From contig CAZOIA010000109.1 in the NCBI GenBank assembly GCA_964579675.1, forward strand, positions 1 through 18,868: 18,868 nucleotides of DNA, read 5' to 3'. This document shows, piece by piece, positions 1-7,697 of the stretch; position 1 is the first letter of the stretch, and every line of letters starts with the position of its first letter. A program made the translations under genes and the position numbers. This DNA comes from CAZOIA01 sp964579675. GTDB taxonomy: Bacteria; Planctomycetota; Phycisphaerae; UBA1845; PWPN01. The notes below the pieces were generated by a model that worked only from the letters and a program-made list of their open reading frames with translations, ran no database searches and was not told the origin of the DNA.

Positions 1-1
1 G

Positions 2-661
2 GGCGCGAACCACAGTCTCGGCCTCAAGGACGGCGGCTCGATCGTGGCGTGGGGAGACAACGACGAAGGCCAGTGCGACGTGCCTTCGCCGAACACGGGC
101 TTCGTGGCGGTCGCGGCGGGGTTTTGCCACAGTCTCGGCCTCAAGGACGACGGCTCGATCGTGGCGTGGGGATGCAACGACTACGGCCAGTGCGACGTGC
201 CTTCGCCCAACACGGGCTTCGTGGCGGTCGCGGCGGGCTACTACCACAGTCTCGGCGTCAAGGACGACGGCTCGATTGTGGCGTGGGGAGCAGGTCAGCC
301 TGGGCAGTCTGGCGGGCCACATTACGGCCAGTGCGACGTGCCTTCGCCCAACACGGGCTTCGTGGCGATCGCGGCGGGCTGGTACCACAGTCTCGGCCTG
401 AAGGACGACGGCTCGATCGTGGCGTGGGGAGCAGGTCAGCCTGGGCAGTCTGGCTGGCCACATTACGGCCAGTGCGACGTGCCTTCGCCCAACACGGACT
501 TCGTGGCGGTCGCGGCGGGCGGGCACCACAGTCTCGGCCTGAAGACGGGCGGCTCGATCGTGGCCTGGGGATACAACTACTGCGGCCAGTGCAATGTGCC
601 TTCGCCCAACACCGGCTTCGTGGCCGTTGCGGCGGGCTGGCACTACAGTCTCGGGATTCGT
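2..661 (+). repeat. Tandem RCC1 repeat array at DNA level
   Basis: Equivalent HSLG positions fall at nt 11, 128, 245, 386, 527 and 644, giving periods of 117, 117, 141, 141 and 117 bases (39 or 47 codons). The two 141-base units share an eight-codon insertion that includes AGQPGQSG, and they differ by only about nine bases by eye. This suggests recent unit duplication or gene conversion. Confidence 0.85.
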
Positions 662-1243
662 CTCCCTGAGCCCGCCATCACGGCCTGGCGCAGCGTGCGG
701 TTCCACGGCGGGCCCGTCAGTGCCGACCTGGCGATCGAGCTGGACGCAGCGGCCACCGGCAGCGATGTCGTAGCCGAGCCCCGTCGAGACGGGATCCAGC
801 GAATCGAGGTCGATTTCGACATGGATATCACGGGCCGGTTGTTCGGCACGGTGGAAGCCGAGAACCTGAACTTTCCCCCCGCCACATGCCCCGCGACGTC
901 GCAGACGCTCATCCACGACGGTCGAACCCTGGTGATCGAGTTTGCCGACTGCCTGCCCGGCAGCGAGATCGGCTTGCCGGACGAGATCTGCTACCGGATC
1001 GATCTGGCCGGCAACGTCACGGGCCTGACCGGCGATACCGACTGCCTGATCGTCGGTCTCCAGGGTGACACCAACAATGACCACGACAGCGACCTGATCG
1101 ACATGGCTCAGGTCAAGAGCAAGAACGGGCAGCCCGTCGTGCCCGACAACGCCCGTTTTGACGTGAACGTGGACGGCACCATCGACCTGATCGACATGGC
1201 GCTGGTCAAGAGCCTGAACGGCCACTCGGCGACGTGCCCGTGA
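2..1243 (+). CDS. RCC1-repeat surface protein with dockerin-like C-terminus (5' end missing)
   Basis: The reading frame is already open at the first complete codon, so the gene begins upstream of the window. The visible part starts with about five and a half RCC1-type beta-propeller repeats; each carries HSLGLK, DGSIVAWG, GQCDVPSP and FVAVAAG. A linker domain of about 130 residues follows, of the kind found in planctomycete extracellular proteins. The last 60 residues (from about nt 1064) form two calcium-loop duplicates, each ending LIDMA-VKS-NG: one begins at the Asp codon at 1067 (DTNND), the other at 1160 (DVNVDGTID). This is the layout of a type I dockerin. RCC1 propellers usually mediate protein binding; dockerins bind cohesins or anchor extracellular proteins. 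The gene is probably secreted, but its signal peptide is outside the window. The precise role is unknown. It ends in TGA and converges with the radical SAM gene. Confidence 0.85.
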   Translation, partial: GANHSLGLKDGGSIVAWGDNDEGQCDVPSPNTGFVAVAAGFCHSLGLKDDGSIVAWGCNDYGQCDVPSPNTGFVAVAAGYYHSLGVKDDGSIVAWGAGQPGQSGGPHYGQCDVPSPNTGFVAIAAGWYHSLGLKDDGSIVAWGAGQPGQSGWPHYGQCDVPSPNTDFVAVAAGGHHSLGLKTGGSIVAWGYNYCGQCNVPSPNTGFVAVAAGWHYSLGIRLPEPAITAWRSVRFHGGPVSADLAIELDAAATGSDVVAEPRRDGIQRIEVDFDMDITGRLFGTVEAENLNFPPATCPATSQTLIHDGRTLVIEFADCLPGSEIGLPDEICYRIDLAGNVTGLTGDTDCLIVGLQGDTNNDHDSDLIDMAQVKSKNGQPVVPDNARFDVNVDGTIDLIDMALVKSLNGHSATCP

Positions 1244-1251
1244 CGGTGGTG

Positions 1252-1280
1252 TTCGCCGGCGGGCACCCTGCCTGTGCGAA
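1252..1280. terminator. Candidate shared hairpin between convergent genes
   Basis: TTCGC (1252-1256) pairs with GCGAA (1276-1280), and the inner CGGGCA pairs with TGCCTG with one G-T pair around a CCC loop. It sits in the 39-base gap between two converging stop codons. No T-tract follows on either strand, so intrinsic termination is only a possibility. Confidence 0.3.
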
Positions 1281-1282
1281 AG

Positions 1283-2386
1283 TCAAACCGGCTGCGGGAA
1301 GCCCGACCCCGCGCTCTTGCGGGGAGCGGCGTCTTCCCAGACGCCCGGGATAGCGGCGCCGCACTTCGGGCATTGGCTGCCGAGCATCCGGTTCTGTTTC
1401 ACGTAGAACCCGCGGCGGCTTATCAGCAGCTCGCCGCACGAAGGGCAGCAGGTGTTCTCCCGGTCGCCGACGCCGCCCGGCAGGTTGCCCGCATACACGA
1501 ACTTCAGTCCTGCGTCCTTGCCGATATCGTACGCGCGCAGGAGCGTCTTGGCAGGTGTCCGCGGCGTGCCGGTCATTTTGTAGTCCGGATGGAATGCCGT
1601 CACGTGCCAGGGGACGTCCGCCGACACCCCGACCAGGAACCTGGCGATGTTCGTCAACTCCTCGTCGCTGTCGTTGAAGCCGGGGACCACCAGCGTGACC
1701 ACCTCCACCCAGAACCCCATCTCCTTGAGCCTGGCGATCGTCTCCAGGACGGCTTTCAGCGTCCCGCCGAGCTTGCGGTAGTTGCGATCGTTGTAACCCT
1801 TGAGATCGACCTTGTAGAGATCGACGCAGGGCCTGATGAATTCGAGCACCTCGGGGGTGGCGTTCCCGTTCGACACGAAGCCGCAGACGATGCCGCGGGC
1901 CCGCGCCCCTTTGAAGATCTGCATCGCCCAGTCGGCGGTGATGAGCGGCTCGTTGTAGGTGCTCACCATCATGGGCACCTGCTGCTCCACCGCCAGGGCC
2001 ACGATCTGTTCGGCACTGATCATCCTGGGCATGGCGACCGCGCGGTCGTCGCGCAGCGTCTGGCTGGAGATCCAGTTCTGGCAGTAGGAGCAATGCAAAT
2101 CGCATCCCAACATGCCGAACGACACGGCGTCGCGGCCGGGATAGGCGTGGTAGAACGGCTTCTTTTCGATCGGGTCGATCTGGAGCCCGGCGACATAGCC
2201 GGCCGGGACGCGAAGTTCGCCGCCCCGATTGAACCGCACCCGGCACACGCCGGCCTTGCCGTCCGCGATCCGGCAGCGGTGCGCGCACGCCACGCACCGC
2301 ACCACACGACCGCCTTCGTCGCGCACCAGCTCCGGCGCCGCCGGCATCGTGTTATCCTCAAGCAGCTCTTTCAGGAGCATCGCCAT
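1283..2386 (-). CDS. AmmeMemoRadiSam-system radical SAM enzyme
   Basis: A 367-residue radical SAM protein. An N-terminal Cys cluster (C31, C34, C38, C48) is followed by PIEKKPFYH, and then by the CX3CX2C cluster motif GCDLHCSYCQNW (C95, C99, C102), which binds the 4Fe-4S cluster and SAM. Later come STYNEP, SNGN and a VDLKGYND segment typical of this family. The C-terminus carries a zinc-ribbon-like CPSCG...CPKCG (C314, C317, C339, C342). The family usually accompanies AMMECR1 and Memo domain proteins; its substrate is unknown, and neither partner is present here. An in-frame GTG at 2452 would add 22 residues. I prefer the ATG at 2386 because GAGAG lies seven bases upstream and a TATAAT hexamer occupies 2443-2438, inside the longer version. 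The family call is firm; the start is moderately sure. Confidence 0.88.
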   Translation of the reverse strand: MAMLLKELLEDNTMPAAPELVRDEGGRVVRCVACAHRCRIADGKAGVCRVRFNRGGELRVPAGYVAGLQIDPIEKKPFYHAYPGRDAVSFGMLGCDLHCSYCQNWISSQTLRDDRAVAMPRMISAEQIVALAVEQQVPMMVSTYNEPLITADWAMQIFKGARARGIVCGFVSNGNATPEVLEFIRPCVDLYKVDLKGYNDRNYRKLGGTLKAVLETIARLKEMGFWVEVVTLVVPGFNDSDEELTNIARFLVGVSADVPWHVTAFHPDYKMTGTPRTPAKTLLRAYDIGKDAGLKFVYAGNLPGGVGDRENTCCPSCGELLISRRGFYVKQNRMLGSQCPKCGAAIPGVWEDAAPRKSAGSGFPQPV

Positions 2387-2615
2387 GATGGTCTCTCGAT
2401 CGGCGAAAGGTGAGTCGCCCTCAAGAACGTCCAGCCCATTATAAGCGCCCACCCGTCCGGATGGCGAGTGGCAGAGCAGGCCCCTGGCGGTCGTGCCCCC
2501 GGAGTCCCTGGCGGGCCCGGGACAATGACGCGGGCTGCCTCGACGTGGCCTCTGGTGCTCGTTACAATCCGCCCCTGTGAATCAGCAAAACCCGTCCCGC
2601 AAACGAGGCCCAGAC
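2387..2615. promoter_or_regulatory. Divergent intergenic region with two -10-like boxes
   Basis: Reading leftward, a perfect TATAAT lies at 2443-2438, about 50 bases before the radical SAM ATG. Reading rightward, TACAAT lies at 2564-2569, about 47 bases before the lipoprotein ATG. Neither has a recognisable -35 hexamer, so these are candidates based on position and one box only. Confidence 0.35.
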
Positions 2616-3680
2616 ATGTCACCACATCAAACACAAACCAGGCGGCACCCACGCACCGGGTGGGCCATCTGCGCCGCGGGCCTGATCCTCCTGGCGTGCC
2701 GGCGCGAGGCACCGGCGCCTTCGCCGAAATCCCCGCCGGGGAGCGGCACGCCGGACACGTCAGCAGCCCCCCCCGATTCGATGGTTCCGACCGATCACCC
2801 GGTCGGCGTGGACGACCAGGACGATCCCGATGCGCCGTGGGCGCTGCCCAAAACGGACGAAATCCGCGGCTGGGTCAAAACCAGGCCGGTGGAGCCCGTC
2901 ACACTCGATCGCCTGCTCGAGGACGATCCACGGTGGGAAGCGATCAGAACGTTCCGAATCCGCCGGGCGGCTCGCTGTGCCTATGGATTGGAGGACACGA
3001 CGGCGGATGTATGGTTCATCGAAGCGGCTGCCCCCCTCGACGCGTTCGGCGTTTTCAGCGTACTGACCCCTCAGCCGGGGCAGGCATCGAGTGCCGACAG
3101 AAGCGTTCGGGCCACTGACGTGGCGGCAACGGGCCTGGTCATGTCAGGCTGGCAGGGCAACGCCTGTGTCCGAATCCGCTTCACCGGTGCGGGCGGCGAG
3201 CAAATCGACCGCGCGCGCGACCGGCTCTTCGGCCGGATCCTCTTCAACCTCCCTGCTGCCGACCCGCCGCTCCTGATGCGGCTTATCCCCCCGGACAAGT
3301 CGGCCGGTACGAAGCTGTGGGTCGCCCGCAGTCTTGCCGCCCTGGCGCAGGCCAACCAGGCAACGTTGCGCGGAATTGACGCCGAGAGCATGGACGCCCG
3401 GCTGGGTCTCACCGGCGAGGCGGCATTATCGGTGGCGACCGTCCCGGTAGCGGACGACGAACCGGACAACCTGATCTGGCTCGTCGAGTACCAGGACCCG
3501 GCCGAAACAGCAACCGCCCACGCCCGTTACCAGCAGGCGCTCGCGACACCAGAGAGCGATCTCGACCGCAATACGTTCACCCTGGAGCCCAAAGGGGTGT
3601 TCCTGGCCGGGAGCTGGACCGCCGACCAGGAATCCGTCCAGAACCTGCTCCCTCGCCTGCGCGAGGCACTGCCGGAATAG
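2616..3680 (+). CDS. Putative lipoprotein, DUF6599-like
   Basis: A 354-residue protein. Basic N-terminal residues and a hydrophobic stretch (WAICAAGLILLAC) end in a lipobox with Cys28, so a membrane-anchored lipoprotein is likely. Residues 29-82 form a Pro/Asp-rich linker. The folded part starts at GWVKTRPVE (about 85) and contains DAFGVFS (142-148), a combination I associate with DUF6599 proteins of planctomycetes and acidobacteria. No catalytic motif is visible and the function is unknown. I chose the ATG at 2616 over an in-frame GTG at 2577 because GAGG lies seven bases upstream and the lipobox falls at a normal distance from it. The gene stands alone, diverging from the radical SAM gene and converging on the split secreted protein. 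Confidence 0.75.
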   Translation: MSPHQTQTRRHPRTGWAICAAGLILLACRREAPAPSPKSPPGSGTPDTSAAPPDSMVPTDHPVGVDDQDDPDAPWALPKTDEIRGWVKTRPVEPVTLDRLLEDDPRWEAIRTFRIRRAARCAYGLEDTTADVWFIEAAAPLDAFGVFSVLTPQPGQASSADRSVRATDVAATGLVMSGWQGNACVRIRFTGAGGEQIDRARDRLFGRILFNLPAADPPLLMRLIPPDKSAGTKLWVARSLAALAQANQATLRGIDAESMDARLGLTGEAALSVATVPVADDEPDNLIWLVEYQDPAETATAHARYQQALATPESDLDRNTFTLEPKGVFLAGSWTADQESVQNLLPRLREALPE

Positions 3681-3682
3681 GC

Positions 3683-3703
3683 GCGAGCGAGATTGCAGCT
3701 CGC
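3683..3703 (+). terminator. Hairpin immediately after the lipoprotein stop codon
   Basis: GCGAGC (3683-3688) and GCTCGC (3698-3703) form a perfect 6-bp stem with a 9-base loop, starting three bases after TAG. No T-run follows, so it may be a weak or Rho-assisted terminator. The remaining 150 bases up to 3854 show no gene. Confidence 0.35.
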
Positions 3704-3854
3704 ATGCGACGTCCGGATGCTGAAGACGCAGCTTTCCTTTGGCGCGCAGGCACGCGGGGTATAAGACGGTCGGTGTGGGGCCATGCCTCACCGCGCCGCC
3801 GGCATGCGTCCGGCTCCGTACACTGTACCACCTTGTGCCTCCTGTTGCTGGGAG

Positions 3855-4508
3855 CTATCGCTGCGGCTCGATCACGAACGTTTGCGCTGCCGGCCCCATA
3901 TCTTTGATCCGGACCTCCAACGTCACGTGAATCGGCTCTTGCAGCGCTGCCGGTGCGGTGCCTGACAGTTCCCCGCTGCTCGTGTCCACCGTGAGCCATT
4001 GCGGCCCGGCCGCCAACCGGAAACGCAGCTCATCCACCTTCTCTCGAACCAATCCCTCATGCAGGGAAAGGACCCACCGGCCCGTGCTGTGGCGGACGCG
4101 GGGCTGAAACCGGTAGGGCTTGCCGGGGATCATCACCGGCGGCGTTGCGGGAAGCCAGACCGGACGCGGTGCGGTGACGATCGGCGACGGGGCGCCCCGG
4201 CTGCCATCGGCGTCCACCGCTACGACCCGATAGGAGACCTCTTGCCGATCGGTCACCTCAAACGCCGTCGTCCGCGAGGTGCCGATCAGCGTCGCCGGCA
4301 GGTCAATCGTCGTGCTCGTCACCTTACAGATCGTTGCCTCACGGCGGGGGGACAGGGCCCGGTCGGTGCTTGCGTACACTTCGTATTCGACGACCGGCTG
4401 TCCCGCTCGCGGCGGGTCCCAGCGTAATACCTCCCGGTTGCCCTCGCGGCTGACCCGCACGTTCCCTGGCCGGCCAGGGCCGCGGGCTATGAACGTCCAC
4501 ACCAGGCT
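3855..4508 (-). pseudogene. C-terminal half (Fn3 and Ig-like domains) of a gene split by an in-frame TGA
   Basis: This frame continues directly, with no shift, from the upstream segment at 4509-6263 after a single TGA codon at 4511-4509. It encodes 217 residues: the end of one fibronectin III-like domain (SLVWTF), a second Fn3-like domain (GNVRVSREGN ... EVSYRVVAVDADG), and a C-terminal Ig-like module with GPQWLTVDTSSGELSGTAP, the signature of He_PIG-type putative Ig domains. It has no signal peptide. The first in-frame start is GTG at 4502, without a well-placed ribosome binding site. I therefore read it as the detached end of the secreted protein upstream. If TGG replaced TGA, the whole would be about 802 residues. 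Reinitiation at 4502 cannot be excluded. Confidence 0.75.
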
Positions 4509-6263
4509 TCATTGGCTCCACACCCCGCCCTTGCCCCGTGCCCGCACCCGCCAGTAGTAACGCTGACCATCGTTCAAGGCATCAACAACCTTGGGCGTGA
4601 ACCGCGGCTCATCGCCCGGCAGGAGGCTGTGGAAGGGCGCCAGCACCGGCCAGGCCAGGTCCTTCCGCGGGCTGACGTAGATCTCGTAGGCCTGCATCTG
4701 ACCCGCCGGCTGGGCCCACTCGAACGTCGGGGGGAAACCGGCCTCGCCGCCGTCCTTTGGATATACCGCCGATCGCGGTGCCGCCGGCGGCCGGAAATGC
4801 GATGACTCGCGCCAGTGATGATCTATACGAACTGCGTGCCCGCCCGGCGTACGGTCGCGATACACGATCTTGTTCACCCCGCACCGCAGCGTCGGCAGCG
4901 ACGGGACGTATGCCTGGAACATCGCCTGCATCCGCAGCGTTTTCAATGTCCCCCCTGGCGGCAGCTCCACGCGGAACCAGACTCGATGGGTGAAGTTCGG
5001 CTCACGGAACGCGGGCGACCCATCATCCCGCCAGGCCGCTTGTACGAGCCCGCCGCCGCCGGCCTGCCACTTCTCCATCCACTCCTTCCCGTCGAACGAC
5101 AACAGGATGCGGGCCTGCCCGAACCGATTGGCCGGCAGCTCAAACGACGCGTTTGCACCCGCTCCAATCACCACGTATGGCGCGTAAACCGCGTAGACCA
5201 ATGCGCCCTTGTCCGGTCCGGTTGCGATTGCCTCGCCGTTTTCTAAGGTCAGGTGGTTGAAGGATTCGGCGTCCCGTTTCACGCCCAGCGCGGTCAGCGC
5301 GGGCTCGAAGATAACCGCCCCTTCCCCACTGCTCACCGGGCTCGGGACCTGTTTCAGCCATCCGCGCTTCACCAGCGTCCACGTTCGCTGAATCGACTCG
5401 CCGCCTCGAAGCGTCATCCCCATCGTCCGCGGCTCTTTCCATTTATCCTTCCTCGTGCTATGGAAGCTGCTCCCCGGGCCGAAGTAGCTCACGTTGATGT
5501 AGAACCCCGGGTCGGTGCCGCACCGCTCGACGAGGTAGTGATCCGCCATCAGCGAGTCGATACTCGCCACGGTCCGGTTGTCCAGCTCCAGCGGCACGTA
5601 GCCGCGGGGCTGTTCGGACCCGCCATGCGCCAGCAGCGCGTCGAAGAAATGGTCCGATCCGCCGTAGATTTCCCTCTGCACCGCATGCGAGCAGTTCGCC
5701 AGGCACCCCGATTCGGTCTGCAAACCGCCGGCACACCCGACAAACGGCATCACAATGTGGAAAGTGCCGCAGGCGCCCGACCCGAAACAGTTCATGAATC
5801 GAACGAAGCTGCGCGTTTCCCCCCAGCACGCCTTGTTGTACGACGGCCCCGCATCGACGTTCCGCCGGAAGAAATCCCACAGGGCGTATGATTTCTCTTC
5901 ATCGCTGCCGCCGGTCGCTTGTCCGATGCTCGCGTGGACGAGGGCGTCCATGTCGAACCAATCGCCGCTGCCGTTGATCGAGATCCGCGGGTCGCGCACT
6001 GGCTCATCGCCGACGTTGGTGATTGTCAACGCGACGTTGGGTTGAAACCCGGGCTTGTACACACCGCTGTAGACGTGGCTGTTGAACGCGTCCATCGTGC
6101 CGCCGACTTCGACGTCGTATTCCGCCCGCCCATCAACCTGGATCACATTCGAGACGTGGTGGACCTTCCCGCCGCTCGGCGAGGTGGCCGGACCGCCTGC
6201 GCAGATCGACGGAAAGAAGATACCCAACTCCAGCGAGACGATTGAAACCCACTTGCGGGCCAT
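4509..6263 (-). CDS. Secreted transglutaminase-like protein, N-terminal part of a split gene
   Basis: 584 residues up to a TGA. The N-terminus (MARKWVSIVSLELGIFFPSICAG) resembles a signal peptide, and GGAGAG lies six bases before the ATG. Residues about 125-245 look like a transglutaminase/protease-fold core: FGSGACG with Cys165, CSHAVQREIY with His193, and DHFFDALL with Asp208, in the Cys-His-Asp order of that superfamily. A beta-rich middle (about 280-490) follows, then an Fn3-like domain (about 493-584) with YYWRVRARGKGGVWSQ. The frame stops there, inside the final strand of the domain, and resumes in the same frame. The protein is probably extracytoplasmic, acting on proteins or polysaccharides; substrate unknown. 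It diverges from the putative glycosidase at 6476. The fold assignment is by motif pattern only. Confidence 0.7.
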   Translation of the reverse strand: MARKWVSIVSLELGIFFPSICAGGPATSPSGGKVHHVSNVIQVDGRAEYDVEVGGTMDAFNSHVYSGVYKPGFQPNVALTITNVGDEPVRDPRISINGSGDWFDMDALVHASIGQATGGSDEEKSYALWDFFRRNVDAGPSYNKACWGETRSFVRFMNCFGSGACGTFHIVMPFVGCAGGLQTESGCLANCSHAVQREIYGGSDHFFDALLAHGGSEQPRGYVPLELDNRTVASIDSLMADHYLVERCGTDPGFYINVSYFGPGSSFHSTRKDKWKEPRTMGMTLRGGESIQRTWTLVKRGWLKQVPSPVSSGEGAVIFEPALTALGVKRDAESFNHLTLENGEAIATGPDKGALVYAVYAPYVVIGAGANASFELPANRFGQARILLSFDGKEWMEKWQAGGGGLVQAAWRDDGSPAFREPNFTHRVWFRVELPPGGTLKTLRMQAMFQAYVPSLPTLRCGVNKIVYRDRTPGGHAVRIDHHWRESSHFRPPAAPRSAVYPKDGGEAGFPPTFEWAQPAGQMQAYEIYVSPRKDLAWPVLAPFHSLLPGDEPRFTPKVVDALNDGQRYYWRVRARGKGGVWSQ

Positions 6264-6388
6264 GTTATCTCTCCGTTTGCAGCAGCAGGATGCAGGTGCC
6301 CCGAGGCCGCCCCGCCCATGGTATCCGGAAGATTACGGCGAGTCACCAGCCGGCGCATGTGTTGACTGTGCAGGAATCACTGGCCCTG

Positions 6389-6417
6389 TTGCAGGCGAGC
6401 GGGTTCACGGGCACAAT
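6389..6417 (+). promoter_or_regulatory. Candidate promoter of the putative glycosidase gene
   Basis: TTGCAG (6389-6394) and CACAAT (6412-6417) are separated by exactly 17 bases and lie 58 bases before the ATG at 6476. Both hexamers are imperfect. They sit in the 212-base divergent region between 6263 and 6476, which shows no other gene. Confidence 0.3.
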
Positions 6418-6475
6418 ACACCCCACTCGGCGTGATCCACGGGCAGTTATGCCTGTTTTCGCCGGAAGGAGAGTC

Positions 6476-7657
6476 ATGCTCCGCTCACCCCTGGCAGTAT
6501 GCGTGGTCTTGCTCCTTCTGGCGGGCCACAGCGGTTGTGCAAAGCCCGCAAGCCCCGTGCACCGCCTCCCGAGAACCGTTGTTGATGTTGCCGGCGAGAA
6601 CTTCCTGATCAACGGCCGGCTCACCTACAGCGACATCGCGACCTGTCCGCGCTCGGTGCACGGGCTTCTTTTCAATGTCCGCGCGGTCAATGCGACGTTC
6701 GACGATTTGGATGATGCCCTGCCGGCGGGCTTCCTCGTCGACCCGGGTGATCGGCCCTATAACAACTTGGCCGGCTACGGGCCGTGGGACCCCGACGCCA
6801 ACACGGACCGCTTCGTCGCCGCGCTACCTTCGTGGCGGGCCAGGGGCGTGCTCGCGGTCACGCTCAACTTCCAGGGCGGCTGCAGTTGCATGCGCGATGG
6901 CGAAACGGACGCTGTCCTGGCCGGCGACCACCAGACGCCGGACAACAATCCCTTCGGCCGGGACGGCGCGCCAATTCGCCCCGACTACCTCGCCCGCATG
7001 AGCAAGTGCATCGACGCCCTCGACTCCCTCGGCATGGTCTGCATTCTCGGGATCTTCTACTTCGGCCAGGATCAGCGGCTTTTAACCGATGACGACAGCG
7101 CAGCCGTCAGACGGGCGGTTGATGCGGTCGTAGATTGGGTATTGGCGAACGACTGGCGTAACGTGCTCATCGAGATCAACAATGAGGCCACGGTCGGCGC
7201 TTACCAGCACGGCGTTTTGACCCCCGGCCGCGTCCACGAGCTCTTCCAGCGGGTCAAGGTCCGAAGCGCACGCTGCGATGGGACGCGGCTCAAGGTCTCG
7301 GCCAGCAGTACGGGCAGCAGCCTGCCGCCGGACACGTGGATGGCCCAAGCGGACTTCTTCCTGCCGCACGGCAACGGGCTAAGCCCACAACAGATCGCGC
7401 AGCTCGTCGCCGCTTACCGCGCCCACCCGCTCTGGCAAGCCAACCCGAGACCCATCTGCTTGAACGAGGATAGCACAAGCATCGCCAATCTGAACGCGGC
7501 CGCTGCAGCCCACGCTTCCTGGGGGTTCTACAATGGTGCCCACATCCAATCGGTCTATCCCGCGAACTGGGTCATCTGGAGTGCCGAAGACATCGCTTTC
7601 TTCGGCCGGGTCGCCGAACTCGTGGGTTTGAGTGGGCCGGGGCCCGGCAAGGGCTGA
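6476..7657 (+). CDS. Putative TIM-barrel glycoside-hydrolase-like lipoprotein
   Basis: 393 residues. GGAAGGAGAG lies just before the ATG at 6476, which settles the start although the frame is open further upstream. The N-terminus is a hydrophobic signal (LAVCVVLLLLAG) ending at Cys21 in HSGC, a loose lipobox, so lipid anchoring is possible. A barrel-like body follows with FLINGRLTYSD, AVTLNFQGG and MVCILGIFYFGQD. VLIEINNEA (Glu233, Glu237) resembles the acid/base strand of clan GH-A glycosidases, and ICLNEDST (Glu331) sits where a nucleophile would be expected, followed by WGFYNG and WVIWSAED. I do not recognise a numbered GH family. The nearby GH10 xylanase fits a polysaccharide role. Superfamily-level guess only. 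Confidence 0.6.
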   Translation: MLRSPLAVCVVLLLLAGHSGCAKPASPVHRLPRTVVDVAGENFLINGRLTYSDIATCPRSVHGLLFNVRAVNATFDDLDDALPAGFLVDPGDRPYNNLAGYGPWDPDANTDRFVAALPSWRARGVLAVTLNFQGGCSCMRDGETDAVLAGDHQTPDNNPFGRDGAPIRPDYLARMSKCIDALDSLGMVCILGIFYFGQDQRLLTDDDSAAVRRAVDAVVDWVLANDWRNVLIEINNEATVGAYQHGVLTPGRVHELFQRVKVRSARCDGTRLKVSASSTGSSLPPDTWMAQADFFLPHGNGLSPQQIAQLVAAYRAHPLWQANPRPICLNEDSTSIANLNAAAAAHASWGFYNGAHIQSVYPANWVIWSAEDIAFFGRVAELVGLSGPGPGKG

Positions 7658-7697
7658 ACCCGCAGCTCGGCCCGGCAATTCGGCAGGTGGGTTTTTT
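7657..7697 (+). terminator. Intrinsic-terminator-like hairpin after the glycosidase-like gene
   Basis: AACCCGC (7657-7663) pairs with GTGGGTT (7687-7693) with one G-T pair and a 23-base loop, running into a six-T tract at 7692-7697. It overlaps the stop codon. The long loop makes it weaker than the second terminator at 8164. Confidence 0.45.

Noticed and set aside
1274..2413. A 379-codon plus-strand frame opposite the radical SAM gene
   Set aside because: The minus-strand product carries the CX3CX2C motif and family signatures; this one is its shadow.
3704..3854. Short open frames between the lipoprotein and the split secreted gene
   Set aside because: No ribosome binding site or family similarity; the region is only 150 bases and lies between convergent genes.
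4509..4511. Selenocysteine or general UGA-as-Trp recoding as the explanation for the in-frame TGA
   Set aside because: Several other genes in the window terminate at TGA, and the expected residue is Trp in a structural motif, not a redox Cys site.
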